Positions 8,902 through 17,484 of a stretch of DNA of 33,785 bases are shown one piece after another. A model generated the notes under the pieces. It ran no database searches, was not told where the DNA came from, and saw nothing but the letters and a program-made list of their open reading frames with translations. Source of the DNA: Porphyromonas cangingivalis (GTDB lineage Bacteria; Bacteroidota; Bacteroidia; Bacteroidales; Paludibacteraceae); NCBI GenBank assembly GCA_945902955.1, contig CAMDNO010000025.1:1-33785 (forward strand). Direction: 5' to 3'. The position numbers and the translations under genes are program-made. Numbering within the stretch: position 1 is the first letter of the stretch; every line of letters starts with the position of its first letter.

Positions 8902-11453
8902 GCGTTTTTAACAATAATTCTTTCGGAGAAATACTGCCCTCCAATATTTGTAATTATAAAATATATTCCTGCTTTTAATTCCGAAATGTCAATTTGTTTG
9001 AACTTAGAATTTAAAAATTCCTCTCTGAATAATCTACCATTTGCATCTAATAGTTTAATTGAAATAATTTCTACATCGCCTTGAATTTTAAATGAACCAA
9101 AGGCAGGATTTGGGTAAATTTTAAATAAATCGGGATTTCCTGTGTAATAGGTTGATGCTTGTTTTTTTACATTAATGCTAACAGTAGTACTTTCTGATAA
9201 GTCTTTTTCATCAAAAATGGCATATTTGAATCGGTCAGTTCCCTCAAAACCTTTGCGCGGAATGTAAATAAATGAGCCATCGGCTTGCAAGTCGATAAAA
9301 CCATTGGCGGGTGCATCGGTTAATACAGCGCTCAATTGTTTGCTATCCATGTCGAAATCGTTGATTAAAACACCATTTTTGGCATCAACGCGCAACACAA
9401 TTCCAATACTATCGGTTTGCGTATACTCATCGGGAAAAACAGTAGCTTTTGTATTGTAATCGGTTAATTGATTGTACATTACCCAATAGGCTGTTTTCGT
9501 TTGCTCTTCCACATCTCCGGGGAAAATGGCATTCCAACTATTCCAGTTGAAGCGTGTGTCGTGTGTATAGGTTTCGTTTTTATAATTTAATGTAAATGCA
9601 ATTCCGTCGGAGCTGCGTATTTCGTTGTAAGGCAATACTTTATTATCATGCAAAACCCAAGGTTTCGATGGGTCAACAATGTTTAATAAAGTCCAGGGAA
9701 TTCGGATTTCAATTTTATTGTCGAAAATTGTAACTGCGTCTTTGGAAGATACTGGTTGAAACGATTTATTGAGTTTTAGTTCGCCAATAAATTGTACATC
9801 CATGTAGCCCGAATTATTTTTCCAACGTACTATATTCCAGGGTGCGCCGTTGGTGGCTGTGGATTGTAATTTTTGTGCAGTTATCAGTTCCTTGTGCCAC
9901 AATCCAAACATATCATAAGCCTGCGTTACATACAATCGGGCTGCATATTGCGTTATGTGCAAAACAAATTCGGCACCCGAAGGTAGTGTGGTGCCATTTG
10001 GAAGTTTTGTTTCGCCCAGCAAAGCATCATAAGTGTCTATGGCTATCCAGCATTCGCCCAAAAGATCCATTTTGTTTTTTAAGTCGAATTTAAGCTCTAA
10101 AAAATCAAAATTAGCTTTCGCCGAAAGTGTTTTAATTTCTTTTGTGCCGTAATCCTTGAGGAGTTTCCAATCGGTTTTTCCAACAAATTTTTTCAGCCCA
10201 AAATTTTGCTCAGCAGCCGTTACATTATGCCACAAAATTTTATCGCCAAAATCCACCGGATCTGTTATCCAGGTGCTTTTGAACCACTCGTCAATCCAAG
10301 CAAACTGAATTCCGCCGGCCAAATTTGCCGTTTTTATATTGCTCAGCAGTCGCATATTTGTATCACCCTGACTTAGTTCGTCGAATCCACCATGATTCAT
10401 GCCCGATGAAGTGTAATGCGCTACGCCCCAACTCGATGGAACACCAAACTCGGCAATTAGCAACGGTAAATTTTTGTAATGGCTCTTTAGATCAGTGATA
10501 TAACCCAAATAACTGTTGGGTCCAAATTTATCCGAATAAGTTTTGTAGCCGGGGTCGGCACCTACAAAATCGGGATAATAGGGGTATGCATGGTAACTAA
10601 TGAAAAAACCTGCAGGAGCATCGATAATTTTTATTTTCGACAAATCAACATGAACTGTATCTTCCAATCGGTTAGGCTCGTAAGCATGATAAATGGGATC
10701 TAAAGTTGGCCATGATGACGCACTTACAGGTCGCGAAGTGCTGTATTTATCTCGTTCATATTCAACTAAATGATTTAGTTTTTCGGTAATCCACACTTCC
10801 GATGCAGAGGCGTTTTCAATACTAAAAGCTTTTCCGGTGAATGATTTATCCGAAAGATGATTCAAGTTGGTTGTAATCACTTCGTCGGGATAAATTTCGC
10901 GTCCTATAACGTATCCCATGTTCCATTTCGAAACATCAGCCGTGTATTTCCCATAAGCTTTTCCTCTTCTAAATCCAATATTCCGGTTTCCGTGTACGCA
11001 ATCAATATTTTCATCTATTTCCACTTTAAACGTGTCGGTAAGCAGGTACATATCTTGCTTGTAGCCCTCCAACTCTTCGTTGAGCCACACGCCTTGAAAA
11101 AAGAAAAGTGGTTGTTGTGGGTTTTGCAAATTATAGGTACGAAGCTCTTCGTAGAAGTGCGGAAAATGCAATGTATATAAGCGGATGCAGTTGAATCCGG
11201 CAGCTTTAATTTCTGTAAACCATCGTCGATAATCTTCGGCCGAAGCCAACATTTCGCCCGGATAAGTACCTGGTTTGGCTACTCCAAGGTTTGTTCCCTT
11301 AATGAAAAATGGTTCGTAAGTTGTACCATTCCAAATTGTTATGTGATTGCTATCTGTCGCAAATGGAATTAAATCCTTGGCTAATAGAGGCGTTGTACTT
11401 CCCATTAGCGAAAAAAATAAAACAAAAACAGTTCTGAAGTATTTAATAATCAT
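8898..11453 (-). CDS. secreted glycoside hydrolase-like protein (TIM barrel, Ig-like domain, T9SS tail)
   Basis: An 851-residue exported protein with a signal peptide ending near LLAKD (residue 27). Residues ~35-395 look like a GH2/GH5-type TIM barrel: GFNCIRLYTLHFP, GYVIGREI with Glu186 as possible acid/base, SYHAYPYYPDF, LLIAEFGVPSSWG with Glu335 as possible nucleophile, and FAWIDEW. A beta-rich middle region, possibly carbohydrate-binding, spans ~430-670. A cadherin/Big-like Ig domain (~695-765, GVLINDFDMD...GSFIYIPRKGFEGTDRF) precedes a clear T9SS type A sorting domain (IYPNPAFGSF ... LKAGIYFI ... ERIIVK). It overlaps both neighbours by 4 bp, so it is translationally coupled to the hemerythrin and the deacetylase. 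A trimming or remodelling hydrolase for the operon's own polymer is the likeliest role. The GH family number cannot be fixed by eye. Confidence 0.8.
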   Translation of the reverse strand: MIIKYFRTVFVLFFSLMGSTTPLLAKDLIPFATDSNHITIWNGTTYEPFFIKGTNLGVAKPGTYPGEMLASAEDYRRWFTEIKAAGFNCIRLYTLHFPHFYEELRTYNLQNPQQPLFFFQGVWLNEELEGYKQDMYLLTDTFKVEIDENIDCVHGNRNIGFRRGKAYGKYTADVSKWNMGYVIGREIYPDEVITTNLNHLSDKSFTGKAFSIENASASEVWITEKLNHLVEYERDKYSTSRPVSASSWPTLDPIYHAYEPNRLEDTVHVDLSKIKIIDAPAGFFISYHAYPYYPDFVGADPGYKTYSDKFGPNSYLGYITDLKSHYKNLPLLIAEFGVPSSWGVAHYTSSGMNHGGFDELSQGDTNMRLLSNIKTANLAGGIQFAWIDEWFKSTWITDPVDFGDKILWHNVTAAEQNFGLKKFVGKTDWKLLKDYGTKEIKTLSAKANFDFLELKFDLKNKMDLLGECWIAIDTYDALLGETKLPNGTTLPSGAEFVLHITQYAARLYVTQAYDMFGLWHKELITAQKLQSTATNGAPWNIVRWKNNSGYMDVQFIGELKLNKSFQPVSSKDAVTIFDNKIEIRIPWTLLNIVDPSKPWVLHDNKVLPYNEIRSSDGIAFTLNYKNETYTHDTRFNWNSWNAIFPGDVEEQTKTAYWVMYNQLTDYNTKATVFPDEYTQTDSIGIVLRVDAKNGVLINDFDMDSKQLSAVLTDAPANGFIDLQADGSFIYIPRKGFEGTDRFKYAIFDEKDLSESTTVSINVKKQASTYYTGNPDLFKIYPNPAFGSFKIQGDVEIISIKLLDANGRLFREEFLNSKFKQIDISELKAGIYFIITNIGGQYFSERIIVKNA

Positions 11454-11863
11454 GTTAAAATTTCCTTTTTGCTTTTAATAAAATCGACATATCTCTGATC
11501 CCACTCGGGAATATGAACCAAGAACCATTTTTGTAAAAAAGAGAGCATTTGGTCACTCAATGCAGCACTTTGGTATTTGTAAGCTAATTTAAACTCATCA
11601 ATTTTTTGAACAAATAAATCGTGTTGTTTCAAATGCTCTTCCAATTCGTGAAATTTGCTTCGAGTCATAATGCGTTTTTCCATGTCGAAATGATATTGAG
11701 TATACGCTTTCAGTTCGTCTATAATAGCACAAACAGTTTCATTATCCTCCCCATTCCGATTGTACATTCGAAGTTCGTTCAACAACAACAAAAACTTTTG
11801 ATGTTGTGCATCGATTGATTTTATACCAAAATGCAAAAAATCTAAATCATTATTCGAATTCAT
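11450..11863 (-). CDS. bacteriohemerythrin (single-domain diiron O2/NO-binding protein)
   Basis: A 137-residue cytoplasmic four-helix-bundle protein of the hemerythrin family. All seven diiron ligands are present with correct spacing: H21 (IDAQH), H58 and E62 (HFDME), H77 and H81 (HLKQH), H117 and D122 (HIPEWD). It should therefore bind a diiron centre able to take up O2 or NO. The usual W-x-x-x-x-x-VG opening is weak here (FLHFG). No output domain is fused. The stop overlaps the start of the glycoside hydrolase gene (ATGA), placing it firmly inside the polysaccharide operon between the GT2 synthase and the secreted hydrolase. Oxygen or NO sensing, or oxygen delivery, in polymer production is inference. 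Confidence 0.92.
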   Translation of the reverse strand: MNSNNDLDFLHFGIKSIDAQHQKFLLLLNELRMYNRNGEDNETVCAIIDELKAYTQYHFDMEKRIMTRSKFHELEEHLKQHDLFVQKIDEFKLAYKYQSAALSDQMLSFLQKWFLVHIPEWDQRYVDFIKSKKEILT

Positions 11864-11878
11864 ACCATTAATTTTACC

Positions 11879-11918
11879 AATAACCTAATAACCCAATAAC
11901 CCAATAACCCAATAACCA
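11879..11918. repeat. five tandem 8-bp units in the operon spacer
   Basis: AATAACCT, three copies of AATAACCC and AATAACCA run head to tail without gaps, ending directly at the stop codon of the glycosyltransferase gene (11919-11921). On the transcribed strand the unit reads GGTTATTG. The array fills most of the 55-bp spacer before the hemerythrin ATG. Slipped-strand expansion or contraction would alter spacing without touching a reading frame. Confidence 0.9.
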
Positions 11919-13355
11919 TCAAGTTGTTGTTGTTTGCTCAAATCCTTTTCGAGTCATTTCACCCCAACCTTTTTTCTTTTTTTTACGAAAAAACGCATCA
12001 AAATTACCCGTTACCGAAAAATACATATTGAGTGGTTGATAAAAAAAAGTTTCTATCAATGCCACCATAAAAGCCTTTGCCAGATATTTTATACCTCTGT
12101 ATTTATTATAGGTATAAGCTTCGTAATAAATACCAAAAAACGAATACATTAAAGAGAATGATATAACAAATAACATCATAATCACAAATGTGTTCACGTT
12201 GAGAAGTCCAAAAATAGTTATAAATGTAACATATCCAAGTCCAACGAACTGAACGACAGGCGCTAACCACTCAAAAAGTACCCAGTAAGGAAAGCTGACC
12301 AATCCTATAAGTCCATAACGAGGATTTAGCATTAGTTTACGATGTGTACGAATCGTTTCAATAGCTCCTCGCGTCCAGCGATTGCGTTGGCGCGATAGGA
12401 TTCGATACGATTCGGGTACTTCTGTCCAGCAAAGCGGATCGGGAATAAATGCTACTCTGTATTTTTTCTTTTCCACTTCGTGCATATAACGACGCATACG
12501 TACAACAATTTCGAGGTCTTCGCCTACCGTAGAAGTGTCGTAGCCGCCTACTGCTAATGCGCGTCTGCGGTCGAAAAGCCCAAATGCTCCCGAAATAATT
12601 AATAATCCATTGATTTTGCTCCAAGCCATACGGCCTAATGTGAAGGCTCTAAAATACTCCAACACTTGAAATTTAGCCCAAATATTTTTTGGAAAATTTA
12701 CTTTAGTAATAATACCATCAACTATTTCGCACGAATTTGCCACACGAATTACACTCCCCGAAGCAATACATACAATTTTCGACTCTTCGATAAAGGGTTT
12801 CACCATGCGCAAAAGTGCATCAGGTTCTACAATACAATCCACATCCATAGCCAAGAATAAATCATTTTGCGATATGTTTACTCCTGTATTTAGCGCATCT
12901 GCTTTGCCGCCATTTTCTTTGTCCACCACTGTTAAATGATTGAAGGCTTTGTTGCGCGATTTATAAATACCACGCACATTTTTGGTTGGCACTACGGGAT
13001 CGTAAAACTGACTTGTTTTTACCAAATCGAAATGTTCGATTACTGTTTTCAAACTATCATCTTTGCTTCCATCGTTTACAACAATAATTTCAAAATTCTG
13101 GTATTTTACGTTTAAAAGCCCACTTATGTTTTGAATTATTGTTTTTTCTTCGTTATAAGCCGGTGCAATTATCGAAATGGAAGGCAAGCACTCAAAAGCG
13201 AGCATGGAATTAAAATCGTAACGGTGGTTGCGAGTAAAATATTTATTGAGCTCCATTACCGATAGCAGTGCTGTGAGTATATACGAAGCAAATATGCTAA
13301 CCCCATATACGAAAAAAAGGACATTTACGACATCAATTAATGTAACATTTTCCAT
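11919..13355 (-). CDS. processive family 2 glycosyltransferase (PgaC/BcsA-like polysaccharide synthase)
   Basis: A 478-residue inner-membrane glycosyltransferase. TM helix ~10-33; GT-A domain ~58-340 with IIAPAYNEE, VVNDGSKDD (D95), the DxD motif AMDVDC (D171/D173), the acceptor/base motif GED (278-280) and RQRNRWTRG (322-330), which is the (Q/R)-x-x-R-W signature of processive enzymes such as cellulose, hyaluronan and PNAG synthases. Hydrophobic segments follow at ~348-440, and there is a basic C-terminus. It should polymerise a nucleotide-sugar and extrude the chain across the inner membrane. It is 4 bp downstream of the HEAT-like gene. There is no PilZ domain, so direct c-di-GMP control as in BcsA is not evident. 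Polymer identity is unknown; a deacetylase in the operon favours an N-acetylated sugar. Confidence 0.92.
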   Translation of the reverse strand: MENVTLIDVVNVLFFVYGVSIFASYILTALLSVMELNKYFTRNHRYDFNSMLAFECLPSISIIAPAYNEEKTIIQNISGLLNVKYQNFEIIVVNDGSKDDSLKTVIEHFDLVKTSQFYDPVVPTKNVRGIYKSRNKAFNHLTVVDKENGGKADALNTGVNISQNDLFLAMDVDCIVEPDALLRMVKPFIEESKIVCIASGSVIRVANSCEIVDGIITKVNFPKNIWAKFQVLEYFRAFTLGRMAWSKINGLLIISGAFGLFDRRRALAVGGYDTSTVGEDLEIVVRMRRYMHEVEKKKYRVAFIPDPLCWTEVPESYRILSRQRNRWTRGAIETIRTHRKLMLNPRYGLIGLVSFPYWVLFEWLAPVVQFVGLGYVTFITIFGLLNVNTFVIMMLFVISFSLMYSFFGIYYEAYTYNKYRGIKYLAKAFMVALIETFFYQPLNMYFSVTGNFDAFFRKKKKKGWGEMTRKGFEQTTTT

Positions 13356-13359
13356 AAGC

Positions 13360-14568
13360 TTACAAATTGAAATCTATTAATTGTTTATACACATTAGCTA
13401 CAATTTCATTGTGGTGGTTTCGATATCTGATTACTTCAACCGTATTTTTTGTTAGCAAAATATTCATGGCGGCAACCTTCAATTCAAAATTGTACTTTTC
13501 GATAATTTCATGATAAAAATTGATAACTCTTGGTGTGGAAGCAAAATTGCTTAGCATGTCGAGTATTTGTAACTTATTTCTTTGAGTAAAAATTTGAAAT
13601 TTTTCGAAAATCAAATTTACATCTTCACTTTCCAATAGTAAAAGAAATGAATTTTGAGCCTCATCGCAAACAGTTTCATGGTGATGTTCTATTTTTTTGA
13701 GAATAGAATTTTTCACACTTTCTACACCATGTTTGCCGGCTAATCGAATTCCCAGAGCAGAAATCATTGGCGAATTACTCGCTATTAACCCTGCATAGTC
13801 GACATTTCGGTATTCGGAAGCAATCTGAATAAGTTTATAAAAATCGAGCTTACTGATAGGTTTTTTCCTTTTTATCAAAAAGCTAAAGTCTGTTTCGGGG
13901 TTTAATCTACAATAAGCATACATTGATTCTGAGGCAATCAATGGATTTTTTTTATTTATCAATCTCTTTACACTTCGTACAAATTTTGTAACTTTAAATT
14001 CGCCAATAACCTGAAGCGCAAAAAGTTTGTGTTTAGGAAATGGAGAGTGCAAATACGTCCAAATCAGTACATTGGCATTCATTAATTGAAACATCTGAAT
14101 ACAATGTTCGTGTGCATCGCCAGTAGTAAGCACCATAATTCGACGCAAACGGTTAATAAAAATCCTTCGCGGATAATCGGTTTTGAATTTACGTTTTATT
14201 TTCCGAATATATGCTTTGTCATCATCTATATTCTTAGTATTTACAATATGTTCGAATACCGTATCGTTGATGAATTTATGAATGGCAACTTTTCGTTTTT
14301 CGCGGGCAATTTTAATGCTCGAGTTCGCAAATGCAAATATTATTTCGAGTAAAGTGGTTGAAAATCCAAAAATTATAAAAATCAGAATTGAATAAATAAA
14401 GGTTGTCCATTGCGAAAAAAAGTCGTAGGTTGTATTTGGAATTTGTAAAAAATAAAAGTCAAAATTTGGCTCGCGAAGCATAAAAAATAAATATACAAAA
14501 ATAGCCAGATAAAATAGAAGTAGTATCCGTTTGGCAAAAAATCGTATGTAAAGGAGAATTAAACGCAT
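13360..14568 (-). CDS. membrane-anchored HEAT-like repeat protein
   Basis: A 402-residue protein with two N-terminal TM helices (~5-30 and ~53-80) followed by a basic, helix-rich cytoplasmic region. The helical pairs resemble HEAT/armadillo-type repeats, for example FALQVIGEFKVTKFVRSVKRLIN followed by PLIASESMYAYCRLN. No catalytic motif is visible. In Bacteroidota, HEAT-repeat proteins are found next to PgaC-like synthases and YaiO-type barrels, where they may scaffold the synthase. It is 7 bp downstream of the YaiO-like gene and 4 bp upstream of the GT2 gene, a spacing consistent with coupled expression and complex formation. The repeat assignment rests on pattern only. Confidence 0.65.
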   Translation of the reverse strand: MRLILLYIRFFAKRILLLFYLAIFVYLFFMLREPNFDFYFLQIPNTTYDFFSQWTTFIYSILIFIIFGFSTTLLEIIFAFANSSIKIAREKRKVAIHKFINDTVFEHIVNTKNIDDDKAYIRKIKRKFKTDYPRRIFINRLRRIMVLTTGDAHEHCIQMFQLMNANVLIWTYLHSPFPKHKLFALQVIGEFKVTKFVRSVKRLINKKNPLIASESMYAYCRLNPETDFSFLIKRKKPISKLDFYKLIQIASEYRNVDYAGLIASNSPMISALGIRLAGKHGVESVKNSILKKIEHHHETVCDEAQNSFLLLLESEDVNLIFEKFQIFTQRNKLQILDMLSNFASTPRVINFYHEIIEKYNFELKVAAMNILLTKNTVEVIRYRNHHNEIVANVYKQLIDFNL

Positions 14569-14575
14569 CTAAATT

Positions 14576-15829
14576 TTAAAATTTAAAACGATATCCTAAA
14601 TCGATAATAAAACGATTCCGCTTTTCGATAGCAGCACTTACATAATACTCTTCGAAAACCAAACCAGCAGCCACGAAAATTTCTGATTTATCACTTAGCG
14701 TGCTATTTTTTTCCATTTTCAAGCGATAGGACATAAGCTGATTAAAGGCGCCTTGCGATGCCGTATAACTGTCGTCGGGCGAGTTGCCAAAACCAAATTC
14801 AACGCCCCAAAAGTTAGCCGGATTTGCATCGTAAAGCCTGTATTTTGTTGAAAAAGAGAGCGATTTGCCACTTTTGTGTATCACATAAAATGGGCGTAGT
14901 GTAATCCAACTATTCTTTAAACTGACCCCAACATTACCTGTTACAATCCAAATATTTTTATCAGCAGTAAGTGGATAAAACAAATACCTTCCGCCCAATG
15001 AGGCATCCCAATGCTTGCTAAGTTTGAAATTGTACTCCAAGCCAGCTCTATGTTTTGGAAAAAGCACATCCCCAAAGGCATATCCGTAGTTTAAGTACCA
15101 ATAGTTTTCCGAAACCAATGTTTTGTAGCCTGTATATTCAATTTGCATGTCGTTTTTGCCAAATCTATTCGCGTAGTTTAACCCAAAAGTGGTGCTCACA
15201 CTTTTCACTTTTGTGGTATAAGCCATAGCAAAATAATGATGTGCAGGTACTTCTTGAAATAGGTCGATAGCATAGTCGACTGTAATTTTTTGGTACAAAT
15301 TTTTTTCTTTTGTTCGTTTAATAATGTCTGCTATGGTAGCATCTTCCACGAATTTTTTGTTTTCGTCTTTTCCTGCTAAAGTTAATATTTTATCGTAATC
15401 TTTTTTATTCTCGAAGGCAATTAAACGTTTTAAAATTAGGTTTTTACTATCTTTATATCCCTGTTTTTCGGCTTCGTCGCAGACCTGAAGTAAGCTGTCG
15501 TTTTTGTTTGCACGCAGCAAAATGTTGAGAGCGGCATCGTAAAACTCATCGGTTAGATAATTTAATTTTCGGGCATTATTTAGCACCAATAAAGCCGAAT
15601 CGTTATTGCTTTTCCACGAATATACATTTGCTGTAAACACATAAATATCAGCCCTTTTCTCGTCGGCTTGCAAGGCTTTGTTGGCTTCTGCAATGGCTTT
15701 GTTAAACTCGTTGCTGCGCGAAAAAAGAATTGCCTTGTTGAATATTGAGTCAACATTAACTTGCGCGGACAATTGTGTAATTAAAAACAACAACACAACG
15801 CTGATACTATATTTTGAAATAGAAAACAT
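14576..15829 (-). CDS. TPR plus YaiO-family outer-membrane beta-barrel protein
   Basis: A 417-residue exported protein: signal peptide ending at LSAQ (~residue 22), TPR-like helices ~25-165 (FNKAIAEANKALQADEKRADIYVFTANVYSW), then a YaiO-type barrel ~178-417 with alternating aromatic strands and a terminal ...FIIDLGYRFKF ending in the C-terminal Phe typical of BamA substrates. TPR-plus-barrel parallels PgaA and BcsC, which export polysaccharide across the outer membrane, though this barrel is smaller. Located between the receiver gene (14 bp) and the HEAT-like gene (7 bp). Export of the GT2 product is the natural inference. The family itself has no proven transport activity that I can cite. 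Confidence 0.82.
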   Translation of the reverse strand: MFSISKYSISVVLLFLITQLSAQVNVDSIFNKAILFSRSNEFNKAIAEANKALQADEKRADIYVFTANVYSWKSNNDSALLVLNNARKLNYLTDEFYDAALNILLRANKNDSLLQVCDEAEKQGYKDSKNLILKRLIAFENKKDYDKILTLAGKDENKKFVEDATIADIIKRTKEKNLYQKITVDYAIDLFQEVPAHHYFAMAYTTKVKSVSTTFGLNYANRFGKNDMQIEYTGYKTLVSENYWYLNYGYAFGDVLFPKHRAGLEYNFKLSKHWDASLGGRYLFYPLTADKNIWIVTGNVGVSLKNSWITLRPFYVIHKSGKSLSFSTKYRLYDANPANFWGVEFGFGNSPDDSYTASQGAFNQLMSYRLKMEKNSTLSDKSEIFVAAGLVFEEYYVSAAIEKRNRFIIDLGYRFKF

Positions 15830-15843
15830 ATAATATTATTTTT

Positions 15844-16209
15844 TTATAAAACAAACATAACCACTTCGCGTGCCATTTGAAGGGCATCGAAAGGTTTCCC
15901 GAAAATTTTATTTGCACCAACTTCCAAGGCTTTGTTTTTGTAAGCCGGAGTTGTAACCTCACTAAAAAACCACACCGGAGTTGTAATTAAATCTTTGTAT
16001 CGCATGTTATAAATCAATCCAATAGGAGAGATGTTTATCATTTTGCCATCTACAATTATAAGAGATGCTTTATTACCAATTTCAGTATTCAAATTGCTAT
16101 GACTTGCTATTTTTTCGCAATCTACGTACGGACTCAATAATTCAATATGCGATTTTAGTAGCAAATAAAATACATTGTCGCTTGTAAGTAAAAGTATTTT
16201 TCTTTTCAT
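15844..16209 (-). CDS. stand-alone response-regulator receiver domain
   Basis: A 121-residue protein with the CheY-like alternating fold. Asp54 (LIIVDGKM) is the likely phosphorylation site, Ser83 the switch Ser/Thr (WFFSEVTT) and Lys105 followed by Pro (IFGKPF) the conserved Lys. At the N-terminus only one acidic residue (TSDN, Asp11) replaces the usual acidic pair, so Mg binding may be weakened. No output domain is attached. It begins 1 bp after the stop of the upstream gene and precedes the YaiO-like gene, so it is co-made with the polysaccharide machinery. It could act by protein-protein contact, like single-domain regulators that control secretion or motility complexes. The kinase partner is unknown. 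Confidence 0.8.
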   Translation of the reverse strand: MKRKILLLTSDNVFYLLLKSHIELLSPYVDCEKIASHSNLNTEIGNKASLIIVDGKMINISPIGLIYNMRYKDLITTPVWFFSEVTTPAYKNKALEVGANKIFGKPFDALQMAREVVMFVL

Positions 16210-16210
16210 T

Positions 16211-17389
16211 TCAAGACGTTTTTTTTAATTCGTACTCTTTTAAAATTGTCTGCATCAATGGCCTGTAATAGTACCAAAAAAACGATACACGTTCGGCTTT
16301 TTCTTTCGATGCAGTAACAAAAGCAAACCACTGAATGCCCTTAAATTTGGCACTGTTTAGCCCGATAGGATTATCGCAAAAGTCGCCAGCCAAATAAAAG
16401 TACAATTCGCGCTTGTTGCCAATGAGTGCAGGGAATTTTTTAGGGATATTCCAAACTTTTAATAGTGAATCGCCAAGGGTGTTTGCATCCACTTTATATT
16501 CCGAAAGCACATTATTTACCGAATCGTTCACCGAAATAATATCGAACCAAAACGGGTATTTTATTTTTTTCGAAATATCATATTCTTTTGCAATCGCATC
16601 GGAAGTGTGAATAAATGGCACTTCAACATTCAAATGCGTTTGATTTTCAAGAATTTCAACTTTGTCGTCCTCGCGCACAAAAGCAATTCCCGATTTTGTA
16701 AAAGGCCACTTGCCTGCATGTTGGTTGGTGTAGTTGTCAATTAGCCAGCGTGGAATGTCCATATTAGTCAGAGTATCCAAACTATCGAAATACCTACCAA
16801 CCCAACCGCTCCATTTCATATCAAACTCTTTTTCGTAGGCTCGCCTAATATTGTAAGCCGTAGGATGCGCAATGATATTGAACTCGTTGATAATGAGTTT
16901 ATTTTGTTTTTTAAAGATGCGCAGTAACTCCAGCTCTTTAAGAGATAAACCTCCATAGTAGAGCTTCGAACGTTGCGAAATAAAGCGAGAGTCTTTTACT
17001 TGTTCAGGATAATAAGTCGCAATCCATTCGTTAGAATAAATGCCGTACAAGTCGGTGTAGTAAACCATGTCGTTTTTGGAAGCTAATTGCTCCAGTTCGG
17101 CACTATTGTAATCGTTAAAATCTTTGATGGTATAATTGCCTTTATCGTCGGGAAAAAAACCTTTGTAATGTAGCTTTGGGTTATAAGCACCACTGTCGGA
17201 GTGTACATATTTTTGGTGGCTCAATATCCACGAGAGTGAAATATGCTCTTGTACTTTGGTTGATAATACTGTTTTGTCTAAAATTAAAACATTCAGTTTC
17301 GTTTCGGGTGTAAGTAGCCATGCTAAATACATTATTAATGGCAACAAGAGCAAAATCAATAGTGTCGAAATAAAGAAGCGTTTAGCCAT
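16211..17389 (-). CDS. membrane-anchored extracytoplasmic protein of unknown family, first gene of polysaccharide operon
   Basis: About 392 residues when started at the ATG at 17389 (MAKRFFISTLL). I prefer this to an in-frame TTG 33 bp upstream because it begins directly with a signal-anchor (basic MAKR then ~20 hydrophobic residues). The remainder is soluble, probably periplasmic, rich in aromatic residues (YYTDLYGIYSNEW, FWYYYRPLMQ). No catalytic motif that I can name is visible. Residues ~120-230 (KLIINEFNIIAHPT...WSGWVGRYFDSLD) have a regular beta-alpha look, which could reflect a TIM-barrel or deacetylase-like fold. It overlaps no gene but is 1 bp from the receiver gene. As leader gene it may be an assembly or polymer-modifying component. 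Confidence 0.7.
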   Translation of the reverse strand: MAKRFFISTLLILLLLPLIMYLAWLLTPETKLNVLILDKTVLSTKVQEHISLSWILSHQKYVHSDSGAYNPKLHYKGFFPDDKGNYTIKDFNDYNSAELEQLASKNDMVYYTDLYGIYSNEWIATYYPEQVKDSRFISQRSKLYYGGLSLKELELLRIFKKQNKLIINEFNIIAHPTAYNIRRAYEKEFDMKWSGWVGRYFDSLDTLTNMDIPRWLIDNYTNQHAGKWPFTKSGIAFVREDDKVEILENQTHLNVEVPFIHTSDAIAKEYDISKKIKYPFWFDIISVNDSVNNVLSEYKVDANTLGDSLLKVWNIPKKFPALIGNKRELYFYLAGDFCDNPIGLNSAKFKGIQWFAFVTASKEKAERVSFFWYYYRPLMQTILKEYELKKTS

Positions 17390-17446
17390 TTCGGTTTCTT
17401 TTTTTTTGTAAATAAAATTCAAGTTATCACAACTTTAAATGGTTTG

Positions 17447-17454
17447 CAAAGATA
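17447..17454 (-). promoter_or_regulatory. -7 promoter element for the polysaccharide operon
   Basis: On the minus strand TATCTTTG (17454-17447) matches the Bacteroidota -7 consensus TAnnTTTG exactly. Transcription would start roughly 8-10 bases further on, leaving a leader of about 50 bases before the ATG at 17389. No convincing TTTG -33 box is seen; that position falls inside the palindrome at 17461-17484. Confidence 0.6.
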
Positions 17455-17460
17455 CAAATT

Positions 17461-17484
17461 TTTAAGCAGTTTTTTCTGCTTAAA
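17461..17484. promoter_or_regulatory. 24-bp perfect palindrome over the polysaccharide promoter (candidate operator)
   Basis: TTTAAGCAG, a six-T loop and CTGCTTAAA form a perfect 9-bp inverted repeat beginning 6 bp upstream of the -7 element TATCTTTG and covering the expected -33 region. No gene is transcribed into it from the left on the plus strand, so a terminator is unlikely and a repressor or regulator site is more plausible. Confidence 0.5.

Noticed and set aside
17461-17484. Palindrome with six-T loop as an intrinsic terminator
   Set aside because: No transcript is expected to arrive on the plus strand and no T-run follows directly on the minus strand; its position over a promoter fits an operator better.
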